Source: Microbacterium sp. LWO12-1.2 (GTDB lineage: Bacteria; Actinomycetota; Actinomycetes; Actinomycetales; Microbacteriaceae). From it: a stretch of DNA of 64,000 nt. The notes under the pieces were generated by a model. That model was not told where the DNA came from, ran no database searches, and was given only the letters and a program-made list of their open reading frames with translations. The translations under genes and the position numbers were made by a program. The DNA lies in NCBI RefSeq assembly GCF_040675875.1, contig NZ_JBEGII010000001.1, positions 1,984,001 through 2,048,000 of the forward strand, given 5' to 3'. Below are positions 1-9,344 of this stretch, piece after piece; position 1 is the stretch's first letter; each line of letters begins with the position of its first letter.

Positions 1-1489
1 CGGCCTGCGAGGCGGCGATGCGCTTGTCGGCATCGGGCTCGGAGGCCACGGCGAGGAGCAGCTCGTCGAGCTTCGCGTCCTGCGAGATCAGCACGTCACG
101 GTTCTTCGTGAAGTACTGGCTCTTGATCACATCGAGATCTGCACGGCCGACCATCGAGTGGTAGAAACCGGTCTTCAGCGGATCGCGGGTGTCCTCTGCG
201 GCGCTTCCGGCGTCGCCGGGCTTGACCTGCAGCTCGACGCCGACCTTCGCCAGCTGCTGGGCGACGAGTTCGAGCGTCTGCTTCGACAGCGGCTGCGGCT
301 TCGCCTCGTAGACAGTGATCGACAGGCGCTCCCCGTCCTTCTCGCGGATGCCGTCGGATCCGGGAACCCATCCGGCCTCGTCGAGCAGCTCGGTCGCTTT
401 GTCGGGGTCGTAGACGTAGTGCTCCGACTCGTCCTTGTATCCGACAGCCTGCGAGGACAGCACCGACGTCGCCGCCGGATAGTTCTCGGTGAACAGGGTG
501 TCGACGACCTCCTGCGCGTTCACCGCCGCGATGATCGCCTGCCGCACGCGGATGTCGCCGAGCAGCGGGTTCTCCGGGCGGAGCGCGATCGAGTTGTTCA
601 CACCGCGGGTCTGCGGGGCGTAGAGGGTGAACCCGGCGCTCTCGACGCGGTCCTCGTCGAACGCCTGCACGTAGCGCACGTAGTCGGCCTGACCGGCGAG
701 CAGCGATCCGATGCGCACCGAGTCCTCGGGGGTGATCAGCACATGCACCGCGTCGAGGTACGCACGCCCCTGGTTGGTCGCGCTCTCCGGCGCCCAGTCG
801 TAGTCCTCGCGCGCGGTGAGCGTGTACTCGGTGCCCAGCTTCTCGTCGGTGACGGTGAAGGGTCCTGAACCGATGATCTCCTCGGCGTTGCCCGCGCCGA
901 AGTCCTCGATCGTGCCGTCGAGCGTCTCGGGCGAGAGCAGGCCGGAGTTGATGGTCGACGTCGCCTGCAGGAAGCCGGGAGACGGTGCCGTGAAGTGGAA
1001 CGTGACGGTGTCGTCGTCGACGACCTCGCTGCTGGCGTAGTTGTTGATCGCCTCGGAGACCGTGAGCCCTCGGTCGGCGTCGCCGAGGCCGTAGGTGTCG
1101 AAGTTCTTCTTCACGGCTTCCGCATCGAGCGGAGTGCCGTCGGAGAAGGTCACATCCGACTTCAGGTTGAAGGTGTACTCGGTCGCGTCATCGTTCACGG
1201 TCCAGTCCGTGGCGATCCACGGCTCGATCTCGAGCGACTCCGGGTTCTGCCAGGTGAGACGCGCGGCGATGTTGTTGACCACGCCGCCGTTCGGGTAGAA
1301 GCCGGCCTGCGGCGGGTAAAGGTTCGTGTACGCCTGGTGCTCGAGGTAGGTGAGCGTGCCACCCGTGATCGGGTCGCCGGCCTCGGCCGGAGCGTTCGCC
1401 GGTGCGGGAGAGGTGGCGCAGGCAGCGAGGCTCGCCGCCATCACGAGCGGGAGGGCGACGGCTGCGGCGCGGACGGTGCGGCGGTTCAT
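1..1489 (-). CDS. Peptide-type ABC transporter substrate-binding lipoprotein (SBP family 5), partial
   Basis: Extracellular binding protein of a DppA/OppA/NikA-type ABC importer. The 3' end runs off the left window edge, so about 496 residues are visible. The start is fixed by AGGAGG just upstream of ATG. The N-terminus MNRRTVRAAA is followed by a hydrophobic stretch and lipobox LAAC (Cys24), so it should be lipid-anchored. Family 5 features are visible: GGTLTYLEH after the signal, then FNLKSDVTFSDGTPLDAEAV. It lies 141 bp downstream of an LLM-class monooxygenase on the same strand, a pairing often seen where the importer feeds the oxygenase. The ligand cannot be read from sequence. Family is secure; substrate is unknown. 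Confidence 0.9.
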   Translation of the reverse strand, partial: MNRRTVRAAAVALPLVMAASLAACATSPAPANAPAEAGDPITGGTLTYLEHQAYTNLYPPQAGFYPNGGVVNNIAARLTWQNPESLEIEPWIATDWTVNDDATEYTFNLKSDVTFSDGTPLDAEAVKKNFDTYGLGDADRGLTVSEAINNYASSEVVDDDTVTFHFTAPSPGFLQATSTINSGLLSPETLDGTIEDFGAGNAEEIIGSGPFTVTDEKLGTEYTLTAREDYDWAPESATNQGRAYLDAVHVLITPEDSVRIGSLLAGQADYVRYVQAFDEDRVESAGFTLYAPQTRGVNNSIALRPENPLLGDIRVRQAIIAAVNAQEVVDTLFTENYPAATSVLSSQAVGYKDESEHYVYDPDKATELLDEAGWVPGSDGIREKDGERLSITVYEAKPQPLSKQTLELVAQQLAKVGVELQVKPGDAGSAAEDTRDPLKTGFYHSMVGRADLDVIKSQYFTKNRDVLISQDAKLDELLLAVASEPDADKRIAASQA

Positions 1490-1630
1490 GCGGGGGCCTC
1501 CTGGAGGGATGGGATGCAGGGATGGAAGTGCAAGGTGTGGATCACGCTAGGGGTGGAAGCACGGCGATGCGACCGGATCGTCACGGGCAGACGCCGCCCG
1601 TCACCGGACGACTCCTGGCGTCATGCGGCG

Positions 1631-3016
1631 TCATGCGCGCACGGCCTGGAGCGCAGGCTGCGCGGCGATGCCGAGTCGTTCGCGCAGGGTCTCGCCCTCG
1701 CGTCCGAGCAGTCCGCGGCGGCGCAGTTCCGGAGCGGCGAGACGAGTGAACGCCTCGAACTGCGCCGGCTGGAAAGCCGACAGCACGTTGAATCCGTCGG
1801 CCGCTCCTTCGTCGCGCCACTTCTCGAAATGATCGGCGATGGTCGTCGCCCCGCCGACCACGAAGGCGGCGGGCACCGCGTGCGCCGCGACCAGGTGGCG
1901 CCACGTGAGCGGATGACGTGTCGCCACACCCAGCCCTGCGATGCGCGTCAGCCGTTCGATCAGCGCGGCTCCTGCCGTGCCCAGCCGAGAGGCCTGCTCC
2001 GCGGTGACCTCATCGTCGAACGCGGCACCGCGCAGCGGATCATCAGGCGCGACGGCGAGCGCATCGGCGAGAGCCGCGACCGTGCGGTTGGCGGGGAAGG
2101 CAGTGCGATCGCGCTGATGCCCTTCGGCGAGCGGCAGCAGGGCGAGCAGGCGCTCCACGATGCGGTGCGCGTCGGCATCGGTGTCGGCGACCACGGGCAG
2201 CACGGGTGCGATGACCTTCAGCGATTCCGGTGCACGACCGGCATCCGCGGCGATCGCCCGCAGGGCCCTGCGCACCTCGATCGCGTCGGCGAGGTTCGGG
2301 GCCGCGATCAGCGCGAGATCCGCCTCGGTCGCCGCCAGCGACCGCGACCGCGGCGAGGTTCCGGCGTGCACGATGGGAATCTGCCCCTGCGGGGGCCTCG
2401 CGACGTTGAGCGGACCGGTGACGCCGAGGTGGGTGCCCTGCAGACCGGCGGGGCGCAGTCCGTCCGGATCGATCAGCACGCCGCGCGCGGCATCCGCGAT
2501 CCAGGCGTCTTCGCTCCACGAGTCCCACAGGCGGCGCAGCGCCGTGACGAACTCCTCTGCACGGTCATAGCGGTTCTCGTTGTCGGCGTGCGCGTCGCGG
2601 CCGTGGTTGCCCGCGGCGCGCGGCTCCGCGCCGGTCACGAGATTCACACCCGCTCGCCCGCCCGTGAGCACGTCGAGGGACGCCAGTGAGCGGGCCGTCG
2701 TATAGGGGTCGGCGTAGGTGGTGTTGACCGTCGCGATGAGTCCGATGCGGGAGGTGAGCCCGGCGAGAAAGAGCACGGCACTCACCGGGTCGATGCGGGC
2801 CAGCAGATAGGGGTCGCGGAACTCGAGATCGGGTCCCGTCGCGAGCCAGTCGCCGAAGAACAGGTAGTCCAGGCCGGCCTCTTCGCCCGCCTGTGCGACG
2901 CGACGCAGGATGTCGGCGTCACCGGCGGGATCGCGGTGCGCCCCGTCCTGTCGCCAGCCGGAGGGATAGGCGCCGAGTGTGCGCACCATGGCGCCGACGA
3001 TGAGGGGTTCGGTCAT
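1631..3016 (-). CDS. LLM class flavin-dependent monooxygenase (NtaA/SnaA/DszA-like)
   Basis: 461 aa luciferase-like TIM-barrel flavin monooxygenase that would use FMNH2 from a separate reductase. Family signatures are FFGDWLATGP near the N-terminus, then LTSRIGLIATVNTTYADPY and a GRAGVNLVTG segment typical of NtaA/DszA relatives. Start ATG at 3016 has TAGCGT (3024-3029) 7 nt upstream and no Shine-Dalgarno, so the transcript is probably leaderless. A longer open frame to 3106 exists but would cover that promoter. The downstream gene is a peptide-type ABC binding protein, suggesting an imported substrate (sulfonate, nitrilotriacetate-like or other xenobiotic) is oxidised here. The substrate is not identifiable. 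Confidence 0.9.
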   Translation of the reverse strand: MTEPLIVGAMVRTLGAYPSGWRQDGAHRDPAGDADILRRVAQAGEEAGLDYLFFGDWLATGPDLEFRDPYLLARIDPVSAVLFLAGLTSRIGLIATVNTTYADPYTTARSLASLDVLTGGRAGVNLVTGAEPRAAGNHGRDAHADNENRYDRAEEFVTALRRLWDSWSEDAWIADAARGVLIDPDGLRPAGLQGTHLGVTGPLNVARPPQGQIPIVHAGTSPRSRSLAATEADLALIAAPNLADAIEVRRALRAIAADAGRAPESLKVIAPVLPVVADTDADAHRIVERLLALLPLAEGHQRDRTAFPANRTVAALADALAVAPDDPLRGAAFDDEVTAEQASRLGTAGAALIERLTRIAGLGVATRHPLTWRHLVAAHAVPAAFVVGGATTIADHFEKWRDEGAADGFNVLSAFQPAQFEAFTRLAAPELRRRGLLGREGETLRERLGIAAQPALQAVRA

Positions 3017-3122
3017 GACCGACACGCTAGAAGCACGCCGACGCGCGGGGCGAGGACGCCGAAGTCGCAGGTCACAGAGCGCAACAGTCCGACACACAGG
3101 GCGCACCCTCTACGCTGAAGAC

Positions 3123-4130
3123 ATGACTGGTCTTCGTTGGGGCATCCTCGCGACCGGCGGTATCGCCGGCGCCTTCGCATCCGATCTGCGCACTGCAGGA
3201 CTCGACCTGGTGGCGGTCGGTTCGCGATCCCAGGAGTCGGCGGACGCCTTCGCATCACGATTCGACATCCCGCATGCGCATGCGTCCTACGAGGCGCTCG
3301 TGGCCGATCCCGATGTCGACATCATCTACGTCTCGACGCCGCATCCGATGCACCACGCGAACGCCCGCCTCGCGCTCGAACACGGCAAGCACGTGCTCGT
3401 CGAGAAGGCGTTCACCCTCAACCATGCCGAGGCGGAGGACCTGCAGCGCCTGGCCGCCGAACGCGGCCTGCTGGTGACCGAGGCGATGTGGACCCGCTAC
3501 CTGCCGCACATGGTCCGCGTCCGCGAGATCATCGCCGCCGGCACGCTCGGCGAGATCCGCGCGGTCAGCGCCGACCACACGCAGCTGCTCCCCTCCGACC
3601 CGACTCACCGGCTCAACGCGCTCGAGCTCGGCGGCGGCGCACTGCTCGACCTGGCGATCTACCCGCTGTCGTTCATCTGGGACATCCTGGGCGCGCCCAC
3701 CACCGTCCACAGCGTCGCTCGGCTGATCGAGACCGGCGCGGACGCCGAGGTCGCGACGGTCATGACCCACGAGGGCGGGGCGGTCTCCACGAGCCTGTCA
3801 TCGTCGCGCGCGGCCGGTCCCAACACGGCCGTCATCCTCGGCACTGAGGCGCGCATCGAGATCGAACGGTACTGGTGGTCCCCCTCCGTCGCGCGGGTGA
3901 TCGATCCGCAGGGCGAGGTGATCGAGGAGTTCAACGGCCGCCCCGCCTCCGACGCAGACGGACGCGGCATGCAGTACGAGGCACTCGCCGCGGAGCGGCT
4001 GGTGCGCGAGGGCCGTCTCGAGGGCGACATCCTCCCGATCGCCGAGAGCGTCGCGATCATGGGCACTCTCGACGAGATCCGCCGCCAGATCGGCGTGCGC
4101 TACCCCGGAGAGGACGCCGCCAATGGCTGA
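3123..4130 (+). CDS. Gfo/Idh/MocA family NAD(P)-dependent oxidoreductase
   Basis: 335 aa. The N-terminal Rossmann fold opens with WGILATGGIAGAF, and the family EKP-type motif appears as HVLVEKAFTLN, where the Lys is the usual catalytic residue. The C-terminal alpha/beta domain follows. The closest look is to trans-1,2-dihydrobenzene-1,2-diol dehydrogenase-type members (TEAMWTRYLP). ATG at 3123 is preceded by TACGCT (3111-3116) with a 6-nt gap and no ribosome site, suggesting a leaderless mRNA. An in-frame extension to 2979 is rejected because it overlaps the divergent promoter region. The 3' end overlaps the next gene by 8 bp. Substrate is probably a polyol or sugar; not determined. Confidence 0.9.
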   Translation: MTGLRWGILATGGIAGAFASDLRTAGLDLVAVGSRSQESADAFASRFDIPHAHASYEALVADPDVDIIYVSTPHPMHHANARLALEHGKHVLVEKAFTLNHAEAEDLQRLAAERGLLVTEAMWTRYLPHMVRVREIIAAGTLGEIRAVSADHTQLLPSDPTHRLNALELGGGALLDLAIYPLSFIWDILGAPTTVHSVARLIETGADAEVATVMTHEGGAVSTSLSSSRAAGPNTAVILGTEARIEIERYWWSPSVARVIDPQGEVIEEFNGRPASDADGRGMQYEALAAERLVREGRLEGDILPIAESVAIMGTLDEIRRQIGVRYPGEDAANG

Positions 4131-5091
4131 GCCCACCGACTCCCGCGTCGCGGTCTATCTGGACTTCGACAACATCGTCATCTCCTGGTACGACAGGGTG
4201 CACGGTCGCAACGCCTATGCCAAGGACCGTCAGCGCATCTCCGAGCAGCCGAACGACCCCGAGGTCGCCGAGCGTCTGAGCCAGGCGATGATCGAGGTCG
4301 GGGCGATCATCGACTACGCCGCCTCCTTCGGCACCCTGGTGCTCACCCGCGCCTACGCCGACTGGTCATCGCCCGTGAACGCCGTGTACCGGTCCCAGCT
4401 GGTGGCCCGCGCCGTCGACCTCGTGCAGCTGTTCCCCGCCGCCGCCTACGCGAAGAACGGCGCCGATATCCGGCTGGCCGTGGATGCCGTGGAAGACATG
4501 TTCCGCCTCCCCGACCTCACCCACGTGGTGATCGTCGCCGGCGACAGCGACTACGTGCCGCTCGCACAGCGCTGCAAGCGTCTCGGCCGCTACGTGATCG
4601 GCGTGGGCGTCGCAGGCTCCACCGCCAAGTCCCTCGCCGCCGCGTGCGACGAGTTCGAGGCGTACGACTCCCTCTCCGGTGTCGTGCGTCCGGTCAAGGC
4701 CCCCGCCGCCGCGGCGACGCCCGTCGTCGATGCGCCGGTCGAGACCCCGCCTGCGCCCGCCGAGGCCGCCGCCGACGCTCCGAAGACGAAAAGCCGTTCC
4801 CGCGCCAAAGCCAAGACCGCGCCCGCCGAGACCGCACCGCCGAAGCTCGATGAGCAGGGTGAGGCCACACAGCTCCTGGAGCGCGCCCTGCGGCTGGGCC
4901 ATGACAAGGGCGATGCCGACGAGTGGCTGCACAGCTCCGCCGTGAAGACGCACATGCGCCGCATGGACCCGTCGTTCAGCGAGAAGGCGCTCGGCTACCG
5001 CTCGTTCTCGGACTTCCTGAAGTCCCGCGACGACATGGCCGAGCTCGAGGAGACAGGGCACGAGCGGCTGGTGCGCTTGCGCGACCACTGA
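4123..5091 (+). CDS. NYN (PIN-like) domain protein with C-terminal OST-HTH/LOTUS-like domain
   Basis: 322 aa. Residues about 8-165 form a NYN domain (PIN-like ribonuclease fold, DUF88): YLDFDNIVISW carries acidic residues Asp14 and Asp16, and VVIVAGDSDYVPLAQRCK is the second acidic cluster. A low-complexity Ala/Pro/Lys linker (about 190-240) separates it from a C-terminal domain (about 245-320) with the look of an OST-HTH/LOTUS RNA-binding module. The protein is probably an RNA-cleaving or RNA-binding factor. It is translationally coupled (8-bp overlap) to the oxidoreductase upstream, with no evident functional link. The RNA target is unknown. Confidence 0.85.
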   Translation: MAEPTDSRVAVYLDFDNIVISWYDRVHGRNAYAKDRQRISEQPNDPEVAERLSQAMIEVGAIIDYAASFGTLVLTRAYADWSSPVNAVYRSQLVARAVDLVQLFPAAAYAKNGADIRLAVDAVEDMFRLPDLTHVVIVAGDSDYVPLAQRCKRLGRYVIGVGVAGSTAKSLAAACDEFEAYDSLSGVVRPVKAPAAAATPVVDAPVETPPAPAEAAADAPKTKSRSRAKAKTAPAETAPPKLDEQGEATQLLERALRLGHDKGDADEWLHSSAVKTHMRRMDPSFSEKALGYRSFSDFLKSRDDMAELEETGHERLVRLRDH

Positions 5092-5110
5092 GACGCCGGG
5101 CCGTCCGCCG

Positions 5111-6355
5111 TCACCGCGCTGAGCGCAGCCCCCGCCACGACAGCGCGACGACCAGGGCGGTGACGACTCCGACCGCACCGTAGGCGATGCGCGGGTCGGT
5201 CAGGTCGGCGAGCCCGCCGACCAGCAGGCCCGTCACGACCGTCGACCCCGGCAGCGCCATCGCCCAGATGCCCATGACACGACCGCGGATCGCCGTGGGC
5301 GTCGACAGCATCACGAAGGCGTTCGCGCGGGCGATGAACCACATCACGACCATGCCCACCGCCGCGAGACCTGTGAACAGCAGCGGCAGCGTCGGCGCGG
5401 CCGCCGAGAGCAGCACCGCGGCCGCCATCGCCACGGCCATCGCCCGCACCTCTCCGCTGCGGGGCATGGTCGGCCCTGTCGCCGAGAAGAACGCACCGGG
5501 CAGCGCGCCCAGGCCGAAGGCGACCGCGAGTGCACCGTAGGTGCCGCCATCGGCCTGAAACACGTCGGCGACGATGAGCGGCACCACGACGGCGATGTTG
5601 TAGCACGCAGAGGCGCAGACGGCGAGGAGCAGCGTCGCGCGGATGGCGGGCGTGTGCATCGCGAATCGCCAGGCGCCGATCGGCCGCTCGGCGGGCGCCG
5701 TCGCGTCGGCCACGGAGGGATGACCGAGAGGAGCGACCGGACGCAGCGCGAGCAGCACGAAGATCGACGGCACGAACATCAGCACGTTCACGACGAAGCA
5801 CCAGCCCGCGTCGGAGACGACCAGCAGCATGCCGGCGATCGCGGGCCCGATGACCCTGGCACCGTTGATGATCACCTCGTTCATGCTGACGGCGCTCGTC
5901 ATCCGCTCGCGGCCCACGATGTCCATCACCAGCAGCTGACGCGCCGGGTTGTCGGCGGCGAAGGCCACACCGTGCGCGAGCGAGAGGGCCATCAGCATCC
6001 ACAGCTCCAGCGCCCCGCCGAACGTGAGCGCCGCGAGCAGACCGGCGATGAGCATCTGCGCCACGGCCGTCACCAGCAGCACCGCGCGCCGCGTGTGGCG
6101 GTCGACCAGGATCCCGATGAACGGCCCGAGCAGCAGCGTGGGCAGCATCATGCAGGCCGTCACCGCGCCGAGGGCGATGCCGTCGCCGCCCAGCTCGATC
6201 ACGAGCCATGCGATCGCGATCTGCGAGGCCGCTGCCCCCGCTCCGGAGAGCAGCTGCGCGATGCTCCAGCGACGGTAGTCGCGGATGCGCAGCGCGACGA
6301 AGGAGCGGGTCAGCGCCTCGCGGGTGAATCGAGCCCGCAGGGGCTCCCAGAACAC
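5111..6355 (-). CDS. MFS transporter (enterobactin-exporter/MFS_3-like)
   Basis: 414 aa integral membrane protein with about 12 hydrophobic segments. The first half has the MFS loop motif GILVDRHTRR after helix 2. The N-terminus (LRIRDYRRWSIAQLLSGAG) matches the DHA3/MFS_3 exporter group. The GTG start lies 6 bp after the stop of the upstream TIM-barrel gene, making this the last gene of the sugar operon that begins at 15097. It may export an aglycone or a toxic by-product; this is inferred from position only. The substrate is not recognisable. Confidence 0.88.
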   Translation of the reverse strand: MFWEPLRARFTREALTRSFVALRIRDYRRWSIAQLLSGAGAAASQIAIAWLVIELGGDGIALGAVTACMMLPTLLLGPFIGILVDRHTRRAVLLVTAVAQMLIAGLLAALTFGGALELWMLMALSLAHGVAFAADNPARQLLVMDIVGRERMTSAVSMNEVIINGARVIGPAIAGMLLVVSDAGWCFVVNVLMFVPSIFVLLALRPVAPLGHPSVADATAPAERPIGAWRFAMHTPAIRATLLLAVCASACYNIAVVVPLIVADVFQADGGTYGALAVAFGLGALPGAFFSATGPTMPRSGEVRAMAVAMAAAVLLSAAAPTLPLLFTGLAAVGMVVMWFIARANAFVMLSTPTAIRGRVMGIWAMALPGSTVVTGLLVGGLADLTDPRIAYGAVGVVTALVVALSWRGLRSAR

Positions 6356-6361
6356 CTCTGC

Positions 6362-7372
6362 CTACTGGTTGCTGAATGCAGCGTCGAACGACGCCGTGGG
6401 CTTCGGCCACAGCAGCGACCGCACGAACCCGACGGCCTCGGCAGCGCCGTGCAACCGGTCCATCCCGGCGTCCTCCCACTCGATCGAGATCGGACCGGAG
6501 TAGCCGATCGCGTCGAGGGCACGGAACGAGTCCTCCCACGGCACATCCCCATGACCGGTCGAGACGAAGTCCCAGCCGCGCCGCGGGTCGCCCCAGGGCA
6601 GGTGCGAGCCGAGCACGCCGGCGCGGCCGTTCTGCGGGCGCATCCGGGTGTCCTTGCAGTCCACGTGGTAGATCCGATCCGCGAAGTCGACGATGAAGCC
6701 GACCGGATCGATGTTCTGCCACATCATGTGCGAGGGGTCCCAGTTGAAGCCGAACGCCTCACGGTGGTCGACGGCCTCCAGCGCCCGCACCGACGACCAG
6801 TAGTCGTAGGCGATCTCGCCAGGGTGCACCTCGTGGGCGAAGCGCACGCCCTCACCGTCGAACACATCCAGGATCGGGTTCCACCGGGCGGCGAAGTCCT
6901 CGAAACCACCCTCGATGACCGATGCGGGCACGGGCGGGAACATGGCCACGTACGGCCAGATCGACGACCCCGTGAACCCGACGACGGTGTCGATGTCGAG
7001 TTTGCGCGCCACGCGGGCGGCCCGCTTCATGTCGTCGGCCGCACGCTGCCGCACGCCCTCGGCATCGCCGTCGCCCCACACGTAGTCGCGCAGGATCGCC
7101 TGGTGACGGAAGTCGATCGGCGCGTCGCACACGGCTTGACCGGCGAGATGGTTCGAGATCGCGAAGATCTTCAGCCCGTGGCGGTCGAGGATCTCCTTGC
7201 GCGAGGCCAGATAGGCGTCGTCCTCGTCGGCGCGCTGAAGGTCGAGGTGGTCGCCGGATGCCGCGACCTCGAGACCGTCGTAGCCCCACTCGCTCGCGAG
7301 CCGTGCCACCTCCTCGAAGGGCAGGTCGGCCCACTGCCCCGTGAACAGGGTGACGGGATGCGTGCTGGTCAT
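6362..7372 (-). CDS. Sugar phosphate isomerase/epimerase-like TIM-barrel protein
   Basis: 336 aa xylose-isomerase-like (AP endonuclease 2 superfamily) TIM barrel. Expected divalent-metal ligands appear in order in AHEVHPGEIAYD (Glu), FNWDPSHMMWQ (Asp/His), YHVDCKDTRM (His) and SIEWED (Glu). ATG at 7372 overlaps the stop of the preceding gene by 4 bp (ATGA), which fixes the start over a much longer open frame. Family members are isomerases, epimerases, inosose dehydratases or 3-keto-glycoside eliminases. It is less similar to the other two barrels in the operon than they are to each other, so it probably catalyses a separate step. Reaction unknown. Confidence 0.88.
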   Translation of the reverse strand: MTSTHPVTLFTGQWADLPFEEVARLASEWGYDGLEVAASGDHLDLQRADEDDAYLASRKEILDRHGLKIFAISNHLAGQAVCDAPIDFRHQAILRDYVWGDGDAEGVRQRAADDMKRAARVARKLDIDTVVGFTGSSIWPYVAMFPPVPASVIEGGFEDFAARWNPILDVFDGEGVRFAHEVHPGEIAYDYWSSVRALEAVDHREAFGFNWDPSHMMWQNIDPVGFIVDFADRIYHVDCKDTRMRPQNGRAGVLGSHLPWGDPRRGWDFVSTGHGDVPWEDSFRALDAIGYSGPISIEWEDAGMDRLHGAAEAVGFVRSLLWPKPTASFDAAFSNQ

Positions 7373-8331
7373 CGTGCAGCCTCCGGGTAGTTCTCCGCGA
7401 TCCACGCCCAGCTGGTCTTCGCGCTGGCGAACGGCTCCATGCTGGGCTTGTCCACTTCGATGATCACAGAACCGTCGAAGTCCTCCGGCAACCCGGCGAG
7501 CGCGTCGACGATCGGCACGTCCCCGAGACCGGGCTCGAGGAAGAAGCGCCGGCTCATCACATCGAAGTACGGGGTGCGCGTCGCCCGTGCCTCCGCGGCG
7601 ATCGACAGGTCCATGTCCTTCACGTGCAGATCGGAGATGCGGTCGGCGTGCGCGGCCACCCACGCCACGACATCCGCGCCGGTCCAGGCCAGGTGCCCGA
7701 TGTCGGGCCCAGCCGCGAGCAGGCTCGGTGAGATCGCATCGAGCACGTACTCGTACTCGTACTCGGTCTCCACCCACGTGCCGACGTGGTTGTGCAGCGC
7801 GGCCGTCACACCTTCGGCTGCGAGCACCTCGGCGGCCTCGCCGATGATGTTCGCGACACGGTCCAGCCGCGCCCGGTCGAAGGCGTGCCCGACCGCGGCT
7901 GCCTCGTCGATGCGCGGACGGCCCGGCGCCATGTCGGCTGCCAGGAACACCCGGTCGAGCCCCATGAACGTCGTCTCCTCGGCGCGGCGGCGGATCTCGT
8001 CGAACCAGCGGAAATGCGCCTCCGGGTCACCGGAGTGGTCACGGTCGAACTCCTCGGGAAGCCCGATGTGCACGTAGCCCGGCGACAGCCTCAGGCCCGA
8101 GTCCGCGACGACACGGGCATAGCTCTGCAACGTCTGGGTCGGCAGCACCTCCAGCATGACCGAGGAGTATCCCGCCTCTGCCACCTGCCCGAGGATGACC
8201 GGCTGCTTGGGCAGGAAGCTCGACAGGTCGAACTCCCATCCCACGCTTCCCGGCTCGCCCGTGGACTCGCCGAGCGAGACCGTGATCCACTGCAGCGTGT
8301 TGAGCGAGAAGTGATCCTGTGTCAGCGCCAT
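7369..8331 (-). CDS. Sugar phosphate isomerase/epimerase-like TIM-barrel protein (paralogue of 8379-9326)
   Basis: 320 aa TIM barrel of the xylose-isomerase-like superfamily. Shared landmarks with the next upstream gene are LNTLQWITV at the N-terminus, TQTLQSYARVV, HNHVGTWVETEYEYEYVL, PDIGHLAWTGADV, DLHVKDMDL and SVIIEVDKPSMEP. They include the Glu/Asp/His/Glu metal-site positions of the family. It sits in the sugar operon with 4-bp coupling downstream. The family includes C-glycoside deglycosidase large subunits and IolE-type dehydratases, so a role in eliminating an oxidised sugar is plausible but unproven. Confidence 0.88.
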   Translation of the reverse strand: MALTQDHFSLNTLQWITVSLGESTGEPGSVGWEFDLSSFLPKQPVILGQVAEAGYSSVMLEVLPTQTLQSYARVVADSGLRLSPGYVHIGLPEEFDRDHSGDPEAHFRWFDEIRRRAEETTFMGLDRVFLAADMAPGRPRIDEAAAVGHAFDRARLDRVANIIGEAAEVLAAEGVTAALHNHVGTWVETEYEYEYVLDAISPSLLAAGPDIGHLAWTGADVVAWVAAHADRISDLHVKDMDLSIAAEARATRTPYFDVMSRRFFLEPGLGDVPIVDALAGLPEDFDGSVIIEVDKPSMEPFASAKTSWAWIAENYPEAAR

Positions 8332-8378
8332 CGCTGTTCTCCGTTCTTAGAGGACCTGTTCTGCACGGCCCGGCCCCT

Positions 8379-9326
8379 TCAGGAACCGGTGACTTCGGCG
8401 ACCCAGGCGGCCGTGTGCTTCGCGCTAGCCACCGGATCCATGCTCGCCCTGTCCACCTCGATGATGATCCACCCGCCGAAGCCGTCGGGGAGCACCGAGA
8501 GTGTGTCGACGATGTCGATCTGGCCGAGCCCCGGCTCGAGGTAGAGCCCCAGGTCGGTGGCGCGTTCGTAACTGAAGCCCTCTTCGCGGCTGCGACGGGC
8601 CAGCTCCAGGTTCAGGTCCTTGACATGCAGATCCTGCACGCGATCCGCCCACTTCGCGATGGCCTGCTTCGCATCGATGCCCGCCCATTCCAGGTGGCCG
8701 ATGTCGAAGGAGGCACCCAGGCGCGAGGCGTCGATGCTGTTCAACACGTGCTCGTACTCGTGCTCGGTCTCGATCCAGGTGCCGACGTGGTTGTGCAGTC
8801 CGGGACGCACCCCCTCGGCGTTGAGCACGTCGACTGCCTCATCGATCAGGTCCGTGAGCTCGTCGAGTCGATCCTGCGAGAAGTCGACGCCGATCGCCGG
8901 CTTCTCCCAGCGGACGGCGGTCTGGTCGACCTCGGCGGCGAGGAAGATGGTGTCGAGCCCGAAGTAGTTGGATTCCTCCGCCTTGCGGCGCACTGCGTCG
9001 AACCAGTGGATGCGCTCGAACGTGCCGCGCTCCAGGCGCCCGCCGTGGTCGCTCGCGAGCGGCACCTGCACGTAGCCGGGAGCGAGCTCCAGACCGGAGG
9101 CCTCGACCATGGCGGCGTAGTTCTGCAGCGTCTGCGTGTCGAGCACCTCCAGCATCGTGGCCGAGAAGCCGGCGTCCCTGATCTCCGCCAGCACCTGCGG
9201 GTACTCGGCGACGAACGAGGGATCCGCGAAACGCCACAGGCTCGCGCTGCTGAGATCGTCCGGGTTCTCCTTGACGTTGATCCACTGGATCGCGTTGAGC
9301 GCGAACTTCAGGTCTTTCATCTGCAT
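8379..9326 (-). CDS. Sugar phosphate isomerase/epimerase-like TIM-barrel protein (paralogue of 7369-8331)
   Basis: 315 aa, same fold as its neighbour, with LNAIQWINV, TQTLQNYAAMV, HNHVGTWIETEHEYEHVL, FDIGHLEWAG, DLHVKDLNLEL and WIIIEVDRASMDP. The two genes are clearly tandem paralogues that have diverged; whether they form a hetero-oligomer or act on different substrates cannot be told. It lies 18 bp downstream of the MalG-type permease. Candidate reactions are isomerisation, epimerisation, or beta-elimination of a 3-keto-glycoside. Confidence 0.88.
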   Translation of the reverse strand: MQMKDLKFALNAIQWINVKENPDDLSSASLWRFADPSFVAEYPQVLAEIRDAGFSATMLEVLDTQTLQNYAAMVEASGLELAPGYVQVPLASDHGGRLERGTFERIHWFDAVRRKAEESNYFGLDTIFLAAEVDQTAVRWEKPAIGVDFSQDRLDELTDLIDEAVDVLNAEGVRPGLHNHVGTWIETEHEYEHVLNSIDASRLGASFDIGHLEWAGIDAKQAIAKWADRVQDLHVKDLNLELARRSREEGFSYERATDLGLYLEPGLGQIDIVDTLSVLPDGFGGWIIIEVDRASMDPVASAKHTAAWVAEVTGS

Positions 9327-9344
9327 GGTGGTTTCCGTTCGGTT

